Below, piece after piece: positions 7,110 through 15,133 of a stretch of DNA of 47,712 nt. The position numbers and the translations under genes were made by a program. Position 1 is the stretch's first letter; each line of letters starts with the position of its first letter. The notes under the pieces were generated by a model. The model saw only the letters and a program-made list of their open reading frames with translations, was not told the DNA's origin and did no database searches. The DNA lies in assembly GCA_900318395.1 (NCBI GenBank), contig ONKL01000052.1, positions 1-47,712 of the forward strand, given 5' to 3'. This DNA is from an uncultured Prevotella sp. GTDB lineage: Bacteria > Bacteroidota > Bacteroidia > Bacteroidales > Bacteroidaceae.

Positions 7110-10010
7110 ATGACAGATCTCATCTTATCGAGTTTTCTTTCCTTGTTTGCATTGTTTGGCAAGGATGAACAAGTAGACGAAGCATGGGCAAAGACCATGC
7201 TCACTAACTATTTACGGCGACATTTAGGTATCAGGAACATTGACACGTATCTCGATCTGTACACAGATATGCGAGCAGCATACGAGACTGTCGACGTCAA
7301 TATTAAGGATACCGTTGAGTCTATCTGTTCAAATCTTCATGGAAAGATCACCAACAAAGAGGAGTCGCTGTTGCTTCTCCGTTTGATGGAGTTCTGTGGT
7401 GGCGACGGACAGTTTTCTGACATCATGTTCCGCACGATAGCTGAAATCTTCGGTATCTCTGATAACATTTACCAGAATTTCAGTGATTTCGTCTACAACA
7501 AGCCTACGAAATACGTGATGCTCCACACTCTGGAGGATACAGACGGACAGTTGAAGACACTGATGGATCCCGAGTTAGGCATACTCATGTTTACCTATAC
7601 CGGGAATGATACCGTTACGCTCAACGATGTCCCTGTGCTCTCAGGCGCTTTCCAGGTATGGCTGCAGAGCAGTGTGCTGAAAGGGAAAAGCGGCAAGCCC
7701 ATTTACTTCTCAACGATATTTGAGAAATATGCCTCAGCCTTTGGCGAGAGTATGAAGAAGACTGAGAAAGTGGAGTTCTGCGGGCGCGACATCAACTTCC
7801 GCTTCCCCAATAGCGACAACGGCATGCACGACCTCAGCTTTACGCTGCGCAATGGAGAACTGCTGGCCATCATGGGAGGTTCGGGCACAGGTAAGTCTAC
7901 CCTGCTCTCCATCCTCAATGGGACGCTCATTCCCCAGGAAGGAACCATTACCATCAATGGGCATAGCATCTCTGAACCTGCAGCCAAGAACCTGATAGGA
8001 TTCGTGCCGCAAGATGACCTGCTGATTGAAGAACTGACGGTCTATCAGAACCTCTATTTCACAGCCAAGCTCTGCTTCGAAGGCATGAGCGATGCGGAAA
8101 TCGACAAGCGTGTGATGAAAACCCTCAAGGACCTGGGGCTCGATGCCGCCAAGGATCTCAAGGTGGGTTCTGCCATCAACAAATATATCTCTGGCGGCCA
8201 GCGCAAGCGCCTGAACATCGCCTTGGAGCTGATTCGCGAACCAGCTGTACTCTTCCTGGATGAGCCTACCTCAGGACTCTCGTCTGCAGATACCGAGAAG
8301 GTCATCAACCTTCTGAAAGAGCAGACTTACAAAGGCAAGCTCATCGTGGTGAACATTCACCAGCCTTCCAGCGATGTCTATAAGCTCTTCGACCGCTTGT
8401 GGCTGCTTGATAAAGGTGGTTATCCCGTATTCGACGGCAATCCCATTGATGCCATTACCTATTTCAAGGATGCAGCCAACTATGCCGACGCAGAGACCAG
8501 TGCCTGTCCTACCTGTGGTAATGTCAACCCTGAGATTGTCCTGAACATCATCGATGAAAAGGCACTCAACAGCAGTGGTGAGGTATCCGACGAGCGAAAG
8601 ATGTCGCCTCAGGAGTGGCATGAGCTCTATCTGAAGAACAGGGCCGAGCTGCCTGCTCCCAGCGTCAGCGACGTACCAGCATCAGACCAGAAGAAGCCAA
8701 ATGCCCTCAAGCAGTTCCTGATCTTCTTGCGAAGAAACATCAGGACGAAGATTACGAATGTGCAGTATCTGTGCATCACCTTGCTCGAAGCCCCACTGCT
8801 TGCGCTAGTCTGTGCCTATCTGACACGCTTTGCGCCTCCTGAAGGCTATAGCGTGATGAACAATAAGAACCTCGTCAGCTATTTCTTCATGGCAGTCATT
8901 GTCGCCACCTTCATCGGTATGAGCGGCAGTGCCGAGGAAATCATCAAGGACAGAGCCCTGCTGAAACGAGAAAAATTCCTGAGACTCTCATACGGCAGTT
9001 ATATCTGGTCGAAGATCGTCTACATGGCAGGAGTCTCACTGCTCCAGACTCTGCTGTTTATCGTCATAGGCAACTATATCATGGAGTTGCAGGGACTCTT
9101 CTGGTCGTGGTGGCTCATCTTGTTCACCACCTCGTTCCTCGCCAGTTTGACGGGTCTGCTCTTATCGCAGTGCCTCAGTTCGGTAGTTGCCATCTACATC
9201 AGCATCCCCATACTGCTGATTCCTCAGATTCTCCTTTGTGGACTCGTAGTCAGTTTCTCCGACCTGACGCCAAAGAGCACAACAGGTAATGTGCCGCTTA
9301 TTGGCGAGCTCATTCCTTCCCGCTGGGCCTATGAGGCACTTGCCGTCACATCCTACTCTGACAACGAATACGAGAAAACATTCTTTGAGCTCGACAAAGA
9401 GAAATATGAGACACAGTTTGTTAACGCTGGGTTCCTCTATGAATTAGAGTCTCAGTTGGAAACCCTGAAGGATGAAAAAGATCATGGCAAGGAGATCGAC
9501 CAGAACCATATCGAAGTGATCAACCACGGCCTGCCCTTCGTGTCTGAATTCTGCGGAGTCGAGCCTTACAATGGAGACTACTCCTATCCCTCACTCAAGG
9601 AATATATGTCCAAGTGCGAGGATATCCTCTCGAAGCGAAGCAACGAAGCCACCCTGAAGGCCGATGCCGTGATGGCAAAGATGATTCGCGAGATGGGCAA
9701 GGAAGCAGTGCTCGACTTGAAGCGGAGCCACTATAACATCAAACTGGAGGAGTTCGTCGTTGGTGCAGATCAAGGGCGCATGCTCGATGTCATCGGGCAC
9801 TCCATCGTTCCCCGCTCCGGTCTTGTCTTCCTGACCCCTCGAAGCACGACGGGTCGCGCTCCCTTCTACAGCAGCGAGAAAGTCCTTGGCTCATACCACA
9901 TCAAGACGCTCTGGTTTAATATGGGTGTCTTGGCGATTATGAGTATCATGGGAATCATATTGCTACTGACAGACTGTCCTGGCAGATTTATCAGAAAAGG
10001 TGAACAATAA
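7110..10010 (+). CDS. ABCG-like ABC transporter fused to TerB-like domain
   Basis: A 966-residue fusion. Residues 1 to about 130 form an all-helical acidic domain resembling TerB/DnaJ-associated domains. An ATP-binding cassette follows: Walker A GGSGTGKST near 255, signature SGGQRKRL near 360 and Walker B LFLDEPTSGL near 380. A Cys pair CPTCG at about 465 ends the nucleotide-binding part. Residues about 560-760 hold an ABC-2/ABCG-type membrane domain (LEAPLLALVCAYLTRF, then several helices), followed by a roughly 170-residue soluble insertion before a last helix near 935. Half-transporters with this layout are presumed to dimerise and export a lipophilic compound. Substrate unknown. Confidence 0.82.
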   Translation: MTDLILSSFLSLFALFGKDEQVDEAWAKTMLTNYLRRHLGIRNIDTYLDLYTDMRAAYETVDVNIKDTVESICSNLHGKITNKEESLLLLRLMEFCGGDGQFSDIMFRTIAEIFGISDNIYQNFSDFVYNKPTKYVMLHTLEDTDGQLKTLMDPELGILMFTYTGNDTVTLNDVPVLSGAFQVWLQSSVLKGKSGKPIYFSTIFEKYASAFGESMKKTEKVEFCGRDINFRFPNSDNGMHDLSFTLRNGELLAIMGGSGTGKSTLLSILNGTLIPQEGTITINGHSISEPAAKNLIGFVPQDDLLIEELTVYQNLYFTAKLCFEGMSDAEIDKRVMKTLKDLGLDAAKDLKVGSAINKYISGGQRKRLNIALELIREPAVLFLDEPTSGLSSADTEKVINLLKEQTYKGKLIVVNIHQPSSDVYKLFDRLWLLDKGGYPVFDGNPIDAITYFKDAANYADAETSACPTCGNVNPEIVLNIIDEKALNSSGEVSDERKMSPQEWHELYLKNRAELPAPSVSDVPASDQKKPNALKQFLIFLRRNIRTKITNVQYLCITLLEAPLLALVCAYLTRFAPPEGYSVMNNKNLVSYFFMAVIVATFIGMSGSAEEIIKDRALLKREKFLRLSYGSYIWSKIVYMAGVSLLQTLLFIVIGNYIMELQGLFWSWWLILFTTSFLASLTGLLLSQCLSSVVAIYISIPILLIPQILLCGLVVSFSDLTPKSTTGNVPLIGELIPSRWAYEALAVTSYSDNEYEKTFFELDKEKYETQFVNAGFLYELESQLETLKDEKDHGKEIDQNHIEVINHGLPFVSEFCGVEPYNGDYSYPSLKEYMSKCEDILSKRSNEATLKADAVMAKMIREMGKEAVLDLKRSHYNIKLEEFVVGADQGRMLDVIGHSIVPRSGLVFLTPRSTTGRAPFYSSEKVLGSYHIKTLWFNMGVLAIMSIMGIILLLTDCPGRFIRKGEQ

Positions 10011-10055
10011 AGAGAAAACGATATTAATTTTATTTAATAACTAAATTTTAAAACA

Positions 10056-10859
10056 ATGAAGAAATTATCAATTTTCGCTGTAGCATTTGCAGCAATGGTC
10101 TTCGCAGCATGCGGAGGAAACAAAAGTGGTAACACTGTAGAAACGAACGACTCTCTGAAGAGTTTTGAGCAGCAGCAGATTGAGGCCAGCATCAAGATGC
10201 ACGTCGACAGCCTCGCTTCTGAGATTGGCAAGCTGAAGCAGCTTCCCGTTCTGCAGGCCAGCAATGGTACCATCAAACTGACAAAAGAAGAGTTGCAGGT
10301 GAAGCCTACCTATCTTCTGAACCCTGCCGTAGCAGAGAATGCTACCACATTGGCTGAGAAGTATCGCATGCTCGCTGCTCTCCAGGTTGACGCTGAGACA
10401 GCTAAGCTCTACGAGATGCCTACCGATGAGTATGACAAGGCTATTACCAAACTGGCTACCGATATCAACGACCCCTCTTTCAAGGCTATCGAGGATGACG
10501 CTCCTATCGCAGAGGCTACTGAGGCTCTCTACAATGCCATGAACGAGAACGGCCGTATCAACTACTTCTGGCAGATTGCTGCTGCATCTCTCGTTGAGCA
10601 GCTCTATCTGGTTAACCAGAACTCAGAGAAGTTCCTCGCTGCTTTCGACGACGAGGCTGCTGCCAACTCTACCTTCCGTATCGTGCTGATTCTCGACGCT
10701 CTGGATCGTCTGTCTGAGTATGATCCCGATATCAAGCCCGTTGCTGATGCACTGGCTCCTCTGGATGTTCTCAACGCCACAACTGTTGCTGAGCTGAAGA
10801 CTCAGTTGACTGAGGCTAAGGACAAGATCGACGCTGCTCGTCAGTCACTGATGAAGTAA
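10056..10859 (+). CDS. predicted lipoprotein, helical, unknown function
   Basis: A 267-residue protein with a short lipoprotein signal MKKLSIFAVAFAAMVFAAC; Cys19 would be lipidated. The mature part is Ala/Glu/Leu-rich and mostly helical (for example AENATTLAEKYRMLAALQVDA), with no catalytic motif I recognise. The codon use is highly regular (many GCT, CTC and ATC), suggesting strong expression. It starts 45 bp after the ABC transporter gene and may share its transcript. An intrinsic terminator closes the unit. Confidence 0.75.
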   Translation: MKKLSIFAVAFAAMVFAACGGNKSGNTVETNDSLKSFEQQQIEASIKMHVDSLASEIGKLKQLPVLQASNGTIKLTKEELQVKPTYLLNPAVAENATTLAEKYRMLAALQVDAETAKLYEMPTDEYDKAITKLATDINDPSFKAIEDDAPIAEATEALYNAMNENGRINYFWQIAAASLVEQLYLVNQNSEKFLAAFDDEAAANSTFRIVLILDALDRLSEYDPDIKPVADALAPLDVLNATTVAELKTQLTEAKDKIDAARQSLMK

Positions 10860-10884
10860 GGGTTACACCTTATTATTATATATA

Positions 10885-10921
10885 TAGCCCTCGAAAGTGC
10901 ATGCTTCCGAGGGCTATTTTT
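10885..10921. terminator. intrinsic terminator between convergent genes
   Basis: The 9-bp stem TAGCCCTCG (10885-10893) pairs with CGAGGGCTA (10908-10916), with a T-run right after it. It lies 25 bp past the lipoprotein stop and 15 bp before the end of ribD. It may serve mainly the plus strand; an A/T-rich flank on the other side could let it act on both. Confidence 0.85.
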
Positions 10922-10935
10922 ATGGGTGCAGACAT

Positions 10936-11850
10936 TTATCGACGGAACGTAACAATCCTGTTTCCATCGTAGGTCTCAGAACTGACGACCTTGGCTTCAG
11001 AAGGCACCTGAGGCGCACGTGTACCGTCGGTGACAGTCAGATTGGAAGTCTCCACACGGATCTCATCCCACAAATGCTGCTCCAGGAAAGAATTGAGCGT
11101 CTTGGCACCACCTTCAACAATCAGCGACTGGATATGATGGGCATGCAGACTCTCCAGATTCAGTGGATGAGCATGATCGATGACAAGCCGCTTGGGAGCG
11201 GGACCTCGCCAATCACGGACATTCAACTGTGGACGATCACGCTCTTCCGTCACACGCCCCACCAGGATCGCATCTTCCTCTGCGCGCAGCTTATGCGATA
11301 GCATCTTGGTAAAATCATTGGAGATCTGAACAGGCTTAAAATGGTCATCAATAAAACCATTGGCTGTCTGTGCCCATTTCAGGATGATATAAGGACGTTC
11401 CTCACGATGGAAAGTAAAGAAACGGCGATTCAGCTGCTTGCATTCCGCCTCAAGGACACCAACCTCTACCTCGATCCCAGCCTCGCGCAACTTTCTGATA
11501 CCACGACCCTGTACTTCGGCAAATTCATCGATACAGCCCACGACCACCCGTTTCACTCCTTTTTTGATAATCAAGTCGGCACAAGGCGGCGTCTTGCCAT
11601 AGTGCGAACAAGGCTCCAGACTCACATAGATGGTCGATTCAGGGAGCAAAGCCTCATCCTCAGGACGCACAGAGGCAAAGGCGTTCACCTCTGCATGCCC
11701 CTCACCACAGCGCACATGATAACCCTCGCCGATGATTCTGCCATCGGCACTTACAATCACCGCCCCCACCATCGGGTTAGGCTTCGCGTTCTGCTGTCCG
11801 TTCTTGGCCAACTGAATACAGCGTCGCATGAATTTTTCGTCGTCGATCAT
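10936..11850 (-). CDS. ribD: riboflavin biosynthesis deaminase/reductase RibD
   Basis: A 304-residue bifunctional enzyme of riboflavin synthesis: deaminates the pyrimidine intermediate, then reduces the ribose side chain. The deaminase half has the zinc and catalytic motif HAE (52-54) and PCSHYGKTPPC (zinc cysteines C81 and C90). The reductase half starts near 150 (RPYIILKWAQTANGFID) and ends in SLIVEGGAKTLNSFLEQ. At 304 residues it is shorter than the roughly 360-residue enterobacterial enzyme. ATG 11850 is preferred over an in-frame GTG at 11868. It is divergent from prmC. Confidence 0.93.
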   Translation of the reverse strand: MIDDEKFMRRCIQLAKNGQQNAKPNPMVGAVIVSADGRIIGEGYHVRCGEGHAEVNAFASVRPEDEALLPESTIYVSLEPCSHYGKTPPCADLIIKKGVKRVVVGCIDEFAEVQGRGIRKLREAGIEVEVGVLEAECKQLNRRFFTFHREERPYIILKWAQTANGFIDDHFKPVQISNDFTKMLSHKLRAEEDAILVGRVTEERDRPQLNVRDWRGPAPKRLVIDHAHPLNLESLHAHHIQSLIVEGGAKTLNSFLEQHLWDEIRVETSNLTVTDGTRAPQVPSEAKVVSSETYDGNRIVTFRR

Positions 11851-11889
11851 ATATTTTTCGCTTTTCACTATTCACTTTTCACTTTTTTT
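11851..11889 (-). repeat. low-complexity GTGAA-type simple sequence
   Basis: On the minus strand this intergenic stretch reads as units such as AGTGAAAAGTGAATAGTGA followed by AAAGCGAAAAA. The same kind of sequence appears inside prmC (12214-12249 and, inverted, 12424-12453), after argS (6518-6540) and at 42462-42491. It looks like a dispersed simple-sequence family. Confidence 0.6.
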
Positions 11890-11891
11890 CT

Positions 11892-11899
11892 TACCTTTG
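11892..11899 (+). promoter_or_regulatory. candidate -7 box for prmC
   Basis: TACCTTTG, with the prmC ATG only 8 bp past it, so the predicted transcript is nearly leaderless. It probably drives prmC, recX and comF together. Confidence 0.6.
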
Positions 11900-11907
11900 T
11901 ACCCGCT

Positions 11908-12762
11908 ATGACATACGAAGAACTCTGGCACAGACTGACCCCTATCTACGACACAAGCGAGGCAAAAGCGATTGTCCGCTGGGTGCTCGATGTGCGCTTC
12001 GGTCTGTCGATGACTGACATTCTCTGTGGCAAAGTTACGGAATTATCTTCAAATGACCAAACGGAACTGGAAAAAATCACAGCACGACTGGAAAAGGCCG
12101 AGCCCGTGCAGTATGTCTTAGGTACTGCCGACTTTTGCGGGCGACAGTTACATGTAGCACCAGGCGTACTCATCCCACGCCCTGAGACAGCAGAACTTTG
12201 TGAATGGATCATTGAAAGTGAAAAGCGAAAGAAGAGCAGCGAGAAGTGTAGTCTGCTGGATATAGGCACAGGCAGCGGTTGCATCGCCATCACCCTGGCC
12301 CTCGAGATGCCAGAGGCCAAAGTCTCTGCCTGGGATATCTCCGACGAGGCTCTTCGCATCGCTCAGGATAATGCCCAAACCCTCGGAGCCGACATCTCCT
12401 TTGAGCACCAGGACATCCTCGATTCTTCACGCTTCACGCTTCACTCTTCACTCTATAACATCATCGTCAGCAATCCTCCCTATATCCAGCCGTCAGAGCG
12501 CAATGGAATGGACAAGAATGTGCTCGACTACGAGCCAGAGACAGCACTCTTTGCCCCTGAAGACAATCCCATCATATTCTACCAGCGTATTGGCGACTAT
12601 GCCATCAGAAGTCTGATGCCTGGCGGGCTGCTCTATTTCGAGTTGAATCCACAGACGGCTGAGGCAGTCGGCAACTATCTGGAAAGTATCGGATTCCAGG
12701 AAACGGAGATACGTCAAGACCAGTTTGGCAAACAACGATTCCTTAAAGCTAAGAAAATATGA
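11908..12762 (+). CDS. prmC: release factor glutamine methyltransferase
   Basis: A 284-residue SAM-dependent enzyme that methylates the Gln of the GGQ loop in peptide release factors. The N-terminal helical domain (1 to about 75) ends in PVQYVLGTADF. SAM binding is at LLDIGTGSGCIAI (116-128), and the substrate motif NPPY is at 189-192. ATG 11908 fits the family start and the promoter just upstream. Two stretches look inserted: ESEKRKKSSEKC (103-114) and SSRFTLHSS (173-181). Both sit in variable linkers and are encoded by the same simple sequence found between genes here. recX begins in the overlapping ATGA. Confidence 0.94.
   Translation: MTYEELWHRLTPIYDTSEAKAIVRWVLDVRFGLSMTDILCGKVTELSSNDQTELEKITARLEKAEPVQYVLGTADFCGRQLHVAPGVLIPRPETAELCEWIIESEKRKKSSEKCSLLDIGTGSGCIAITLALEMPEAKVSAWDISDEALRIAQDNAQTLGADISFEHQDILDSSRFTLHSSLYNIIVSNPPYIQPSERNGMDKNVLDYEPETALFAPEDNPIIFYQRIGDYAIRSLMPGGLLYFELNPQTAEAVGNYLESIGFQETEIRQDQFGKQRFLKAKKI
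12214..12249 (+). repeat. in-frame GTGAA-type simple sequence inside prmC
   Basis: Encodes residues 103-114 of PrmC, just before the SAM-binding strand. It is a purine-rich run (GAAAGTGAAAAGCGAAAG, then AAGAGCAGCGAGAAG) closely resembling the intergenic simple sequence at 11851-11889. It adds a charged linker. Confidence 0.5.
12424..12453 (-). repeat. second in-frame simple-sequence run inside prmC
   Basis: On the plus strand a pyrimidine-rich run (TTCACGCTTCACGCTTCAC) encodes residues 173-182 of PrmC, just before the strand leading to NPPY. On the minus strand it has the GTGAAG pattern of the dispersed simple sequence. Confidence 0.5.
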
Positions 12763-13250
12763 AGAAAGAAATAACCGAACAAGAGGCGTTCCTGCAACTG
12801 GCAGCTCTCTGTGCACAGGCAGAGCACTGCGAGCAGGAGATGCGCGACAAGATGAAACGGTGGGAACTCGATGAAACCGTGCAAAATCGTATAATCGAAC
12901 GACTCACAAAAGAGCGTTACATCGATCAGGAGCGCTTTACACGAGCCTTCGTCAACGACAAGATCCGCTATAACAAGTGGGGGCGTCGTAAGGTACAGCA
13001 GGCACTTTGGCAGAAACGCATTGATCAGGAAGTCCAGCAACGTGTGCTCGATGAAATCGACGATCAGGAATATCTCTCTGTACTCCGCCCCCTGTTGAAA
13101 CAGAAGCGTAAGAGCATCAAGGCTCAGAGCGACTACGAACTGAATCAGAAGCTCGTGCGCTTTGCCTTGAGCCGAGGGTTCACGTTCGATATCATCCGCC
13201 AGTGTCTCGATGTCGATGATGAGATGGAATACGCCGATGAAACCGATTAG
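12759..13250 (+). CDS. recX: RecX-type regulatory protein
   Basis: A 163-residue basic, all-helical protein of three tandem three-helix repeats, as in RecX, which limits RecA filament growth. Diagnostic stretches are RLTKERYIDQERFTRAFVND and KWGRRKVQQALWQKRI. Its start overlaps the prmC stop as ATGA and its end overlaps comF by 14 bp, so the three are translationally coupled. Confidence 0.9.
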   Translation: MKKEITEQEAFLQLAALCAQAEHCEQEMRDKMKRWELDETVQNRIIERLTKERYIDQERFTRAFVNDKIRYNKWGRRKVQQALWQKRIDQEVQQRVLDEIDDQEYLSVLRPLLKQKRKSIKAQSDYELNQKLVRFALSRGFTFDIIRQCLDVDDEMEYADETD

Positions 13251-13938
13251 TTTCTGGCGCCGGCTTCTTGATTTGATTGCCCCACGCCTTTGTGTGGTCT
13301 GCGGTCATCGCCTGACGGTGACGGAAGAAGTCATCTGTGCCAAATGCAACTTCCACCTACCGAGGACTGGTTTTCATCACCATGCTTACGATAATGAGAT
13401 GGCCAAGCTCTTCTGGGCGCAGATTCCTATAGAGAAAGCCACAGCCTTTTTCTATTACGAGGCCCACGCCGAGACTGCCAACATCATCTATGAACTGAAA
13501 TACAAGAATCATCCTGAGATTGGCAATATCGTGGGGCGCATGCTGGCTAAAGAGATCCAACCCTCAGGATTTTTCGATGGAATCGACGGAATTGTACCAG
13601 TCCCTCTGGCAAAGAAGCGTCTGCGCCAACGTGGTTACAACCAAAGTATGGAGATAGCCCAGGGTGTCAGCGAGATGACGGGATTACCCATTTATAAGAA
13701 GGTGGTGAGGCGCAACAGCTTCAAAGGCTCCCAGACCAACAAAGGTCGTTGGGATCGCCAGGAGAATGTAGAACACGTCTTCGAACTCACCGATGCAACA
13801 GCAGTCAGCAACAAACATCTGCTCCTCATCGACGATGTCATCACCACAGGTGCCACTTGTATCGCCTGTGCCAAAGCCCTCTGCCAGTCAGGCAACATCC
13901 GCATCAGCATCCTCGCCCTCGGCTTCGCCAAATCATAG
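13237..13938 (+). CDS. comF: ComF family phosphoribosyltransferase-like protein
   Basis: A 233-residue protein with an N-terminal zinc ribbon (CVVCG at 19-23 and CAKC at 34-37) and a C-terminal type I phosphoribosyltransferase domain; the PRPP loop LLIDDVITTGATC is at about 195-208. The middle segment IVPVPLAKKRLRQRGYNQS is typical of ComF. In naturally competent bacteria ComF proteins help process incoming DNA; the role in Bacteroidota is unproven. I use ATG 13237; an in-frame ATG at 13210 would overlap recX more. Confidence 0.87.
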   Translation: MKPISFWRRLLDLIAPRLCVVCGHRLTVTEEVICAKCNFHLPRTGFHHHAYDNEMAKLFWAQIPIEKATAFFYYEAHAETANIIYELKYKNHPEIGNIVGRMLAKEIQPSGFFDGIDGIVPVPLAKKRLRQRGYNQSMEIAQGVSEMTGLPIYKKVVRRNSFKGSQTNKGRWDRQENVEHVFELTDATAVSNKHLLLIDDVITTGATCIACAKALCQSGNIRISILALGFAKS

Positions 13939-13988
13939 ATTTTTTACTTTTTTACCTATATACTTTATTACCTTTATATTTTTTTTCG

Positions 13989-13996
13989 TACCTTTG
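13989..13996 (+). promoter_or_regulatory. candidate -7 box for pyrE
   Basis: TACCTTTG, 22 bp before the pyrE ATG, in a T-rich 80-bp gap after comF. Confidence 0.6.
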
Positions 13997-14018
13997 CAGC
14001 CAAATCAACGTTGAAATT

Positions 14019-14648
14019 ATGGATATCAAGAATCAATTTGCACAGAAACTGATGGAAATTCAAGCCATCAAGTTGCAGCCCAATGACCCGTTTACCTGGG
14101 CTTCGGGCTGGAAATCACCTATCTATACTGACAACCGCAAGACGCTGTCGTTCCCACAGCTGCGCTCGTTCGTGAAACTGGAGCTTTGTCACGCCATTCA
14201 GGAGAACTTCCCTGAGGCAGAGGCTGTGGCAGGTGTTGCAACAGGTGCCATCGCCCAAGGAGCACTGGTGGCTGAGGAACTGGGGCTGCCCTACAGCTAT
14301 GTACGTCCGAAGCCGAAGGATCACGGCATGGGCAATCAGGTGGAAGGCGAGATCAAGAAAGGTGCAAAGGTGGTCGTCGTAGAGGATCTGATCTCTACTG
14401 GCGGTTCTTCATTGAAGGCTGTGCAGGCGCTGCGCGAGTATGGTGTAGAGGTAATCGGTATGGTGGCATCGTTCACCTACGGTTTCCCTGTGGCTGAAGA
14501 GGCATTCAAGGAGGCTGGCGTGAAGCTCATCACGCTGAGCAACTACGAGGCCGTGATCGAGGAAGCCGCCAAGACCGGCTACATCAAGGAAGAGGAAAAG
14601 GCCGTTCTCGCCGAATGGCGCAAGAGCCCTGACACCTGGAAACAATAA
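14019..14648 (+). CDS. pyrE: orotate phosphoribosyltransferase
   Basis: A 209-residue enzyme of pyrimidine synthesis that joins orotate to PRPP to give OMP. The start MDIKNQFAQKLMEIQAIKL, the orotate-loop segment FTWASGWKSPIYTDNR and the PRPP motif VVVVEDLISTGGSS (about 117-130) are diagnostic. Length is normal. ATG 14019 is chosen because the frame upstream overlaps comF and the promoter box lies at 13989-13996. A SRPBCC gene follows after 20 bp. Confidence 0.96.
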   Translation: MDIKNQFAQKLMEIQAIKLQPNDPFTWASGWKSPIYTDNRKTLSFPQLRSFVKLELCHAIQENFPEAEAVAGVATGAIAQGALVAEELGLPYSYVRPKPKDHGMGNQVEGEIKKGAKVVVVEDLISTGGSSLKAVQALREYGVEVIGMVASFTYGFPVAEEAFKEAGVKLITLSNYEAVIEEAAKTGYIKEEEKAVLAEWRKSPDTWKQ

Positions 14649-14668
14649 TATTCAGACAATAGAAAACT

Positions 14669-15100
14669 ATGGGATTATTCGGAAGTGAATCGAAATTCGA
14701 GAGTAGCGTGAAGTTCGTGCCTTACTCTCAGCAGGCAGTCTACAACAATATCAGCGACTTGAACAATCTGGAGAAGGTGCGCGACCGCATCCCTGAGGAC
14801 AAGGTCAGTGACTTTAGTTTCGATCAGGACACCGTGAGCCTTCAGGTGCCTCCTGTGGGTGAGCTCAAGCTCCGCATCTGCGACCGTGAGGAGCCTAAGT
14901 GCGTCAAGTTCGAGACCGTGCAGTCGCCCGTACCCTTCAACGTATGGGTTCAGGTGCTGCCCGTCGATGAGAACAACTCGAAGATGAAGGTGACGGTAAA
15001 GGCCGAGCTGAACCCGTTTATCAAGAGTATGGTAGAGAAACCGCTTCAGGACGGCGTAGAGAAGATCGCCGATGCCCTGGCACAAGTGCATTACGTCTGA
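14669..15100 (+). CDS. SRPBCC family protein
   Basis: A 143-residue cytoplasmic protein with a START/Bet v1-like layout: a first strand (FESSVKFVPYSQQAVYNNISD), alternating strands, and a long C-terminal helix (MVEKPLQDGVEKIADALAQ). Such proteins bind a hydrophobic ligand; no ligand is known for this Bacteroidota group. It sits between pyrE and argH with short gaps (20 and 33 bp) and is likely cotranscribed. Confidence 0.75.
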   Translation: MGLFGSESKFESSVKFVPYSQQAVYNNISDLNNLEKVRDRIPEDKVSDFSFDQDTVSLQVPPVGELKLRICDREEPKCVKFETVQSPVPFNVWVQVLPVDENNSKMKVTVKAELNPFIKSMVEKPLQDGVEKIADALAQVHYV

Positions 15101-15133
15101 AACTGAGAATTTTTAAGACGGAAGAATAAATAG

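Noticed and set aside
11341-11907. Long N-terminal extension of PrmC
   Set aside because: It is antisense to ribD and the promoter box lies just before ATG 11908.
13749-14018. N-terminal extension of PyrE
   Set aside because: It overlaps comF in another frame and precedes the TACCTTTG box.
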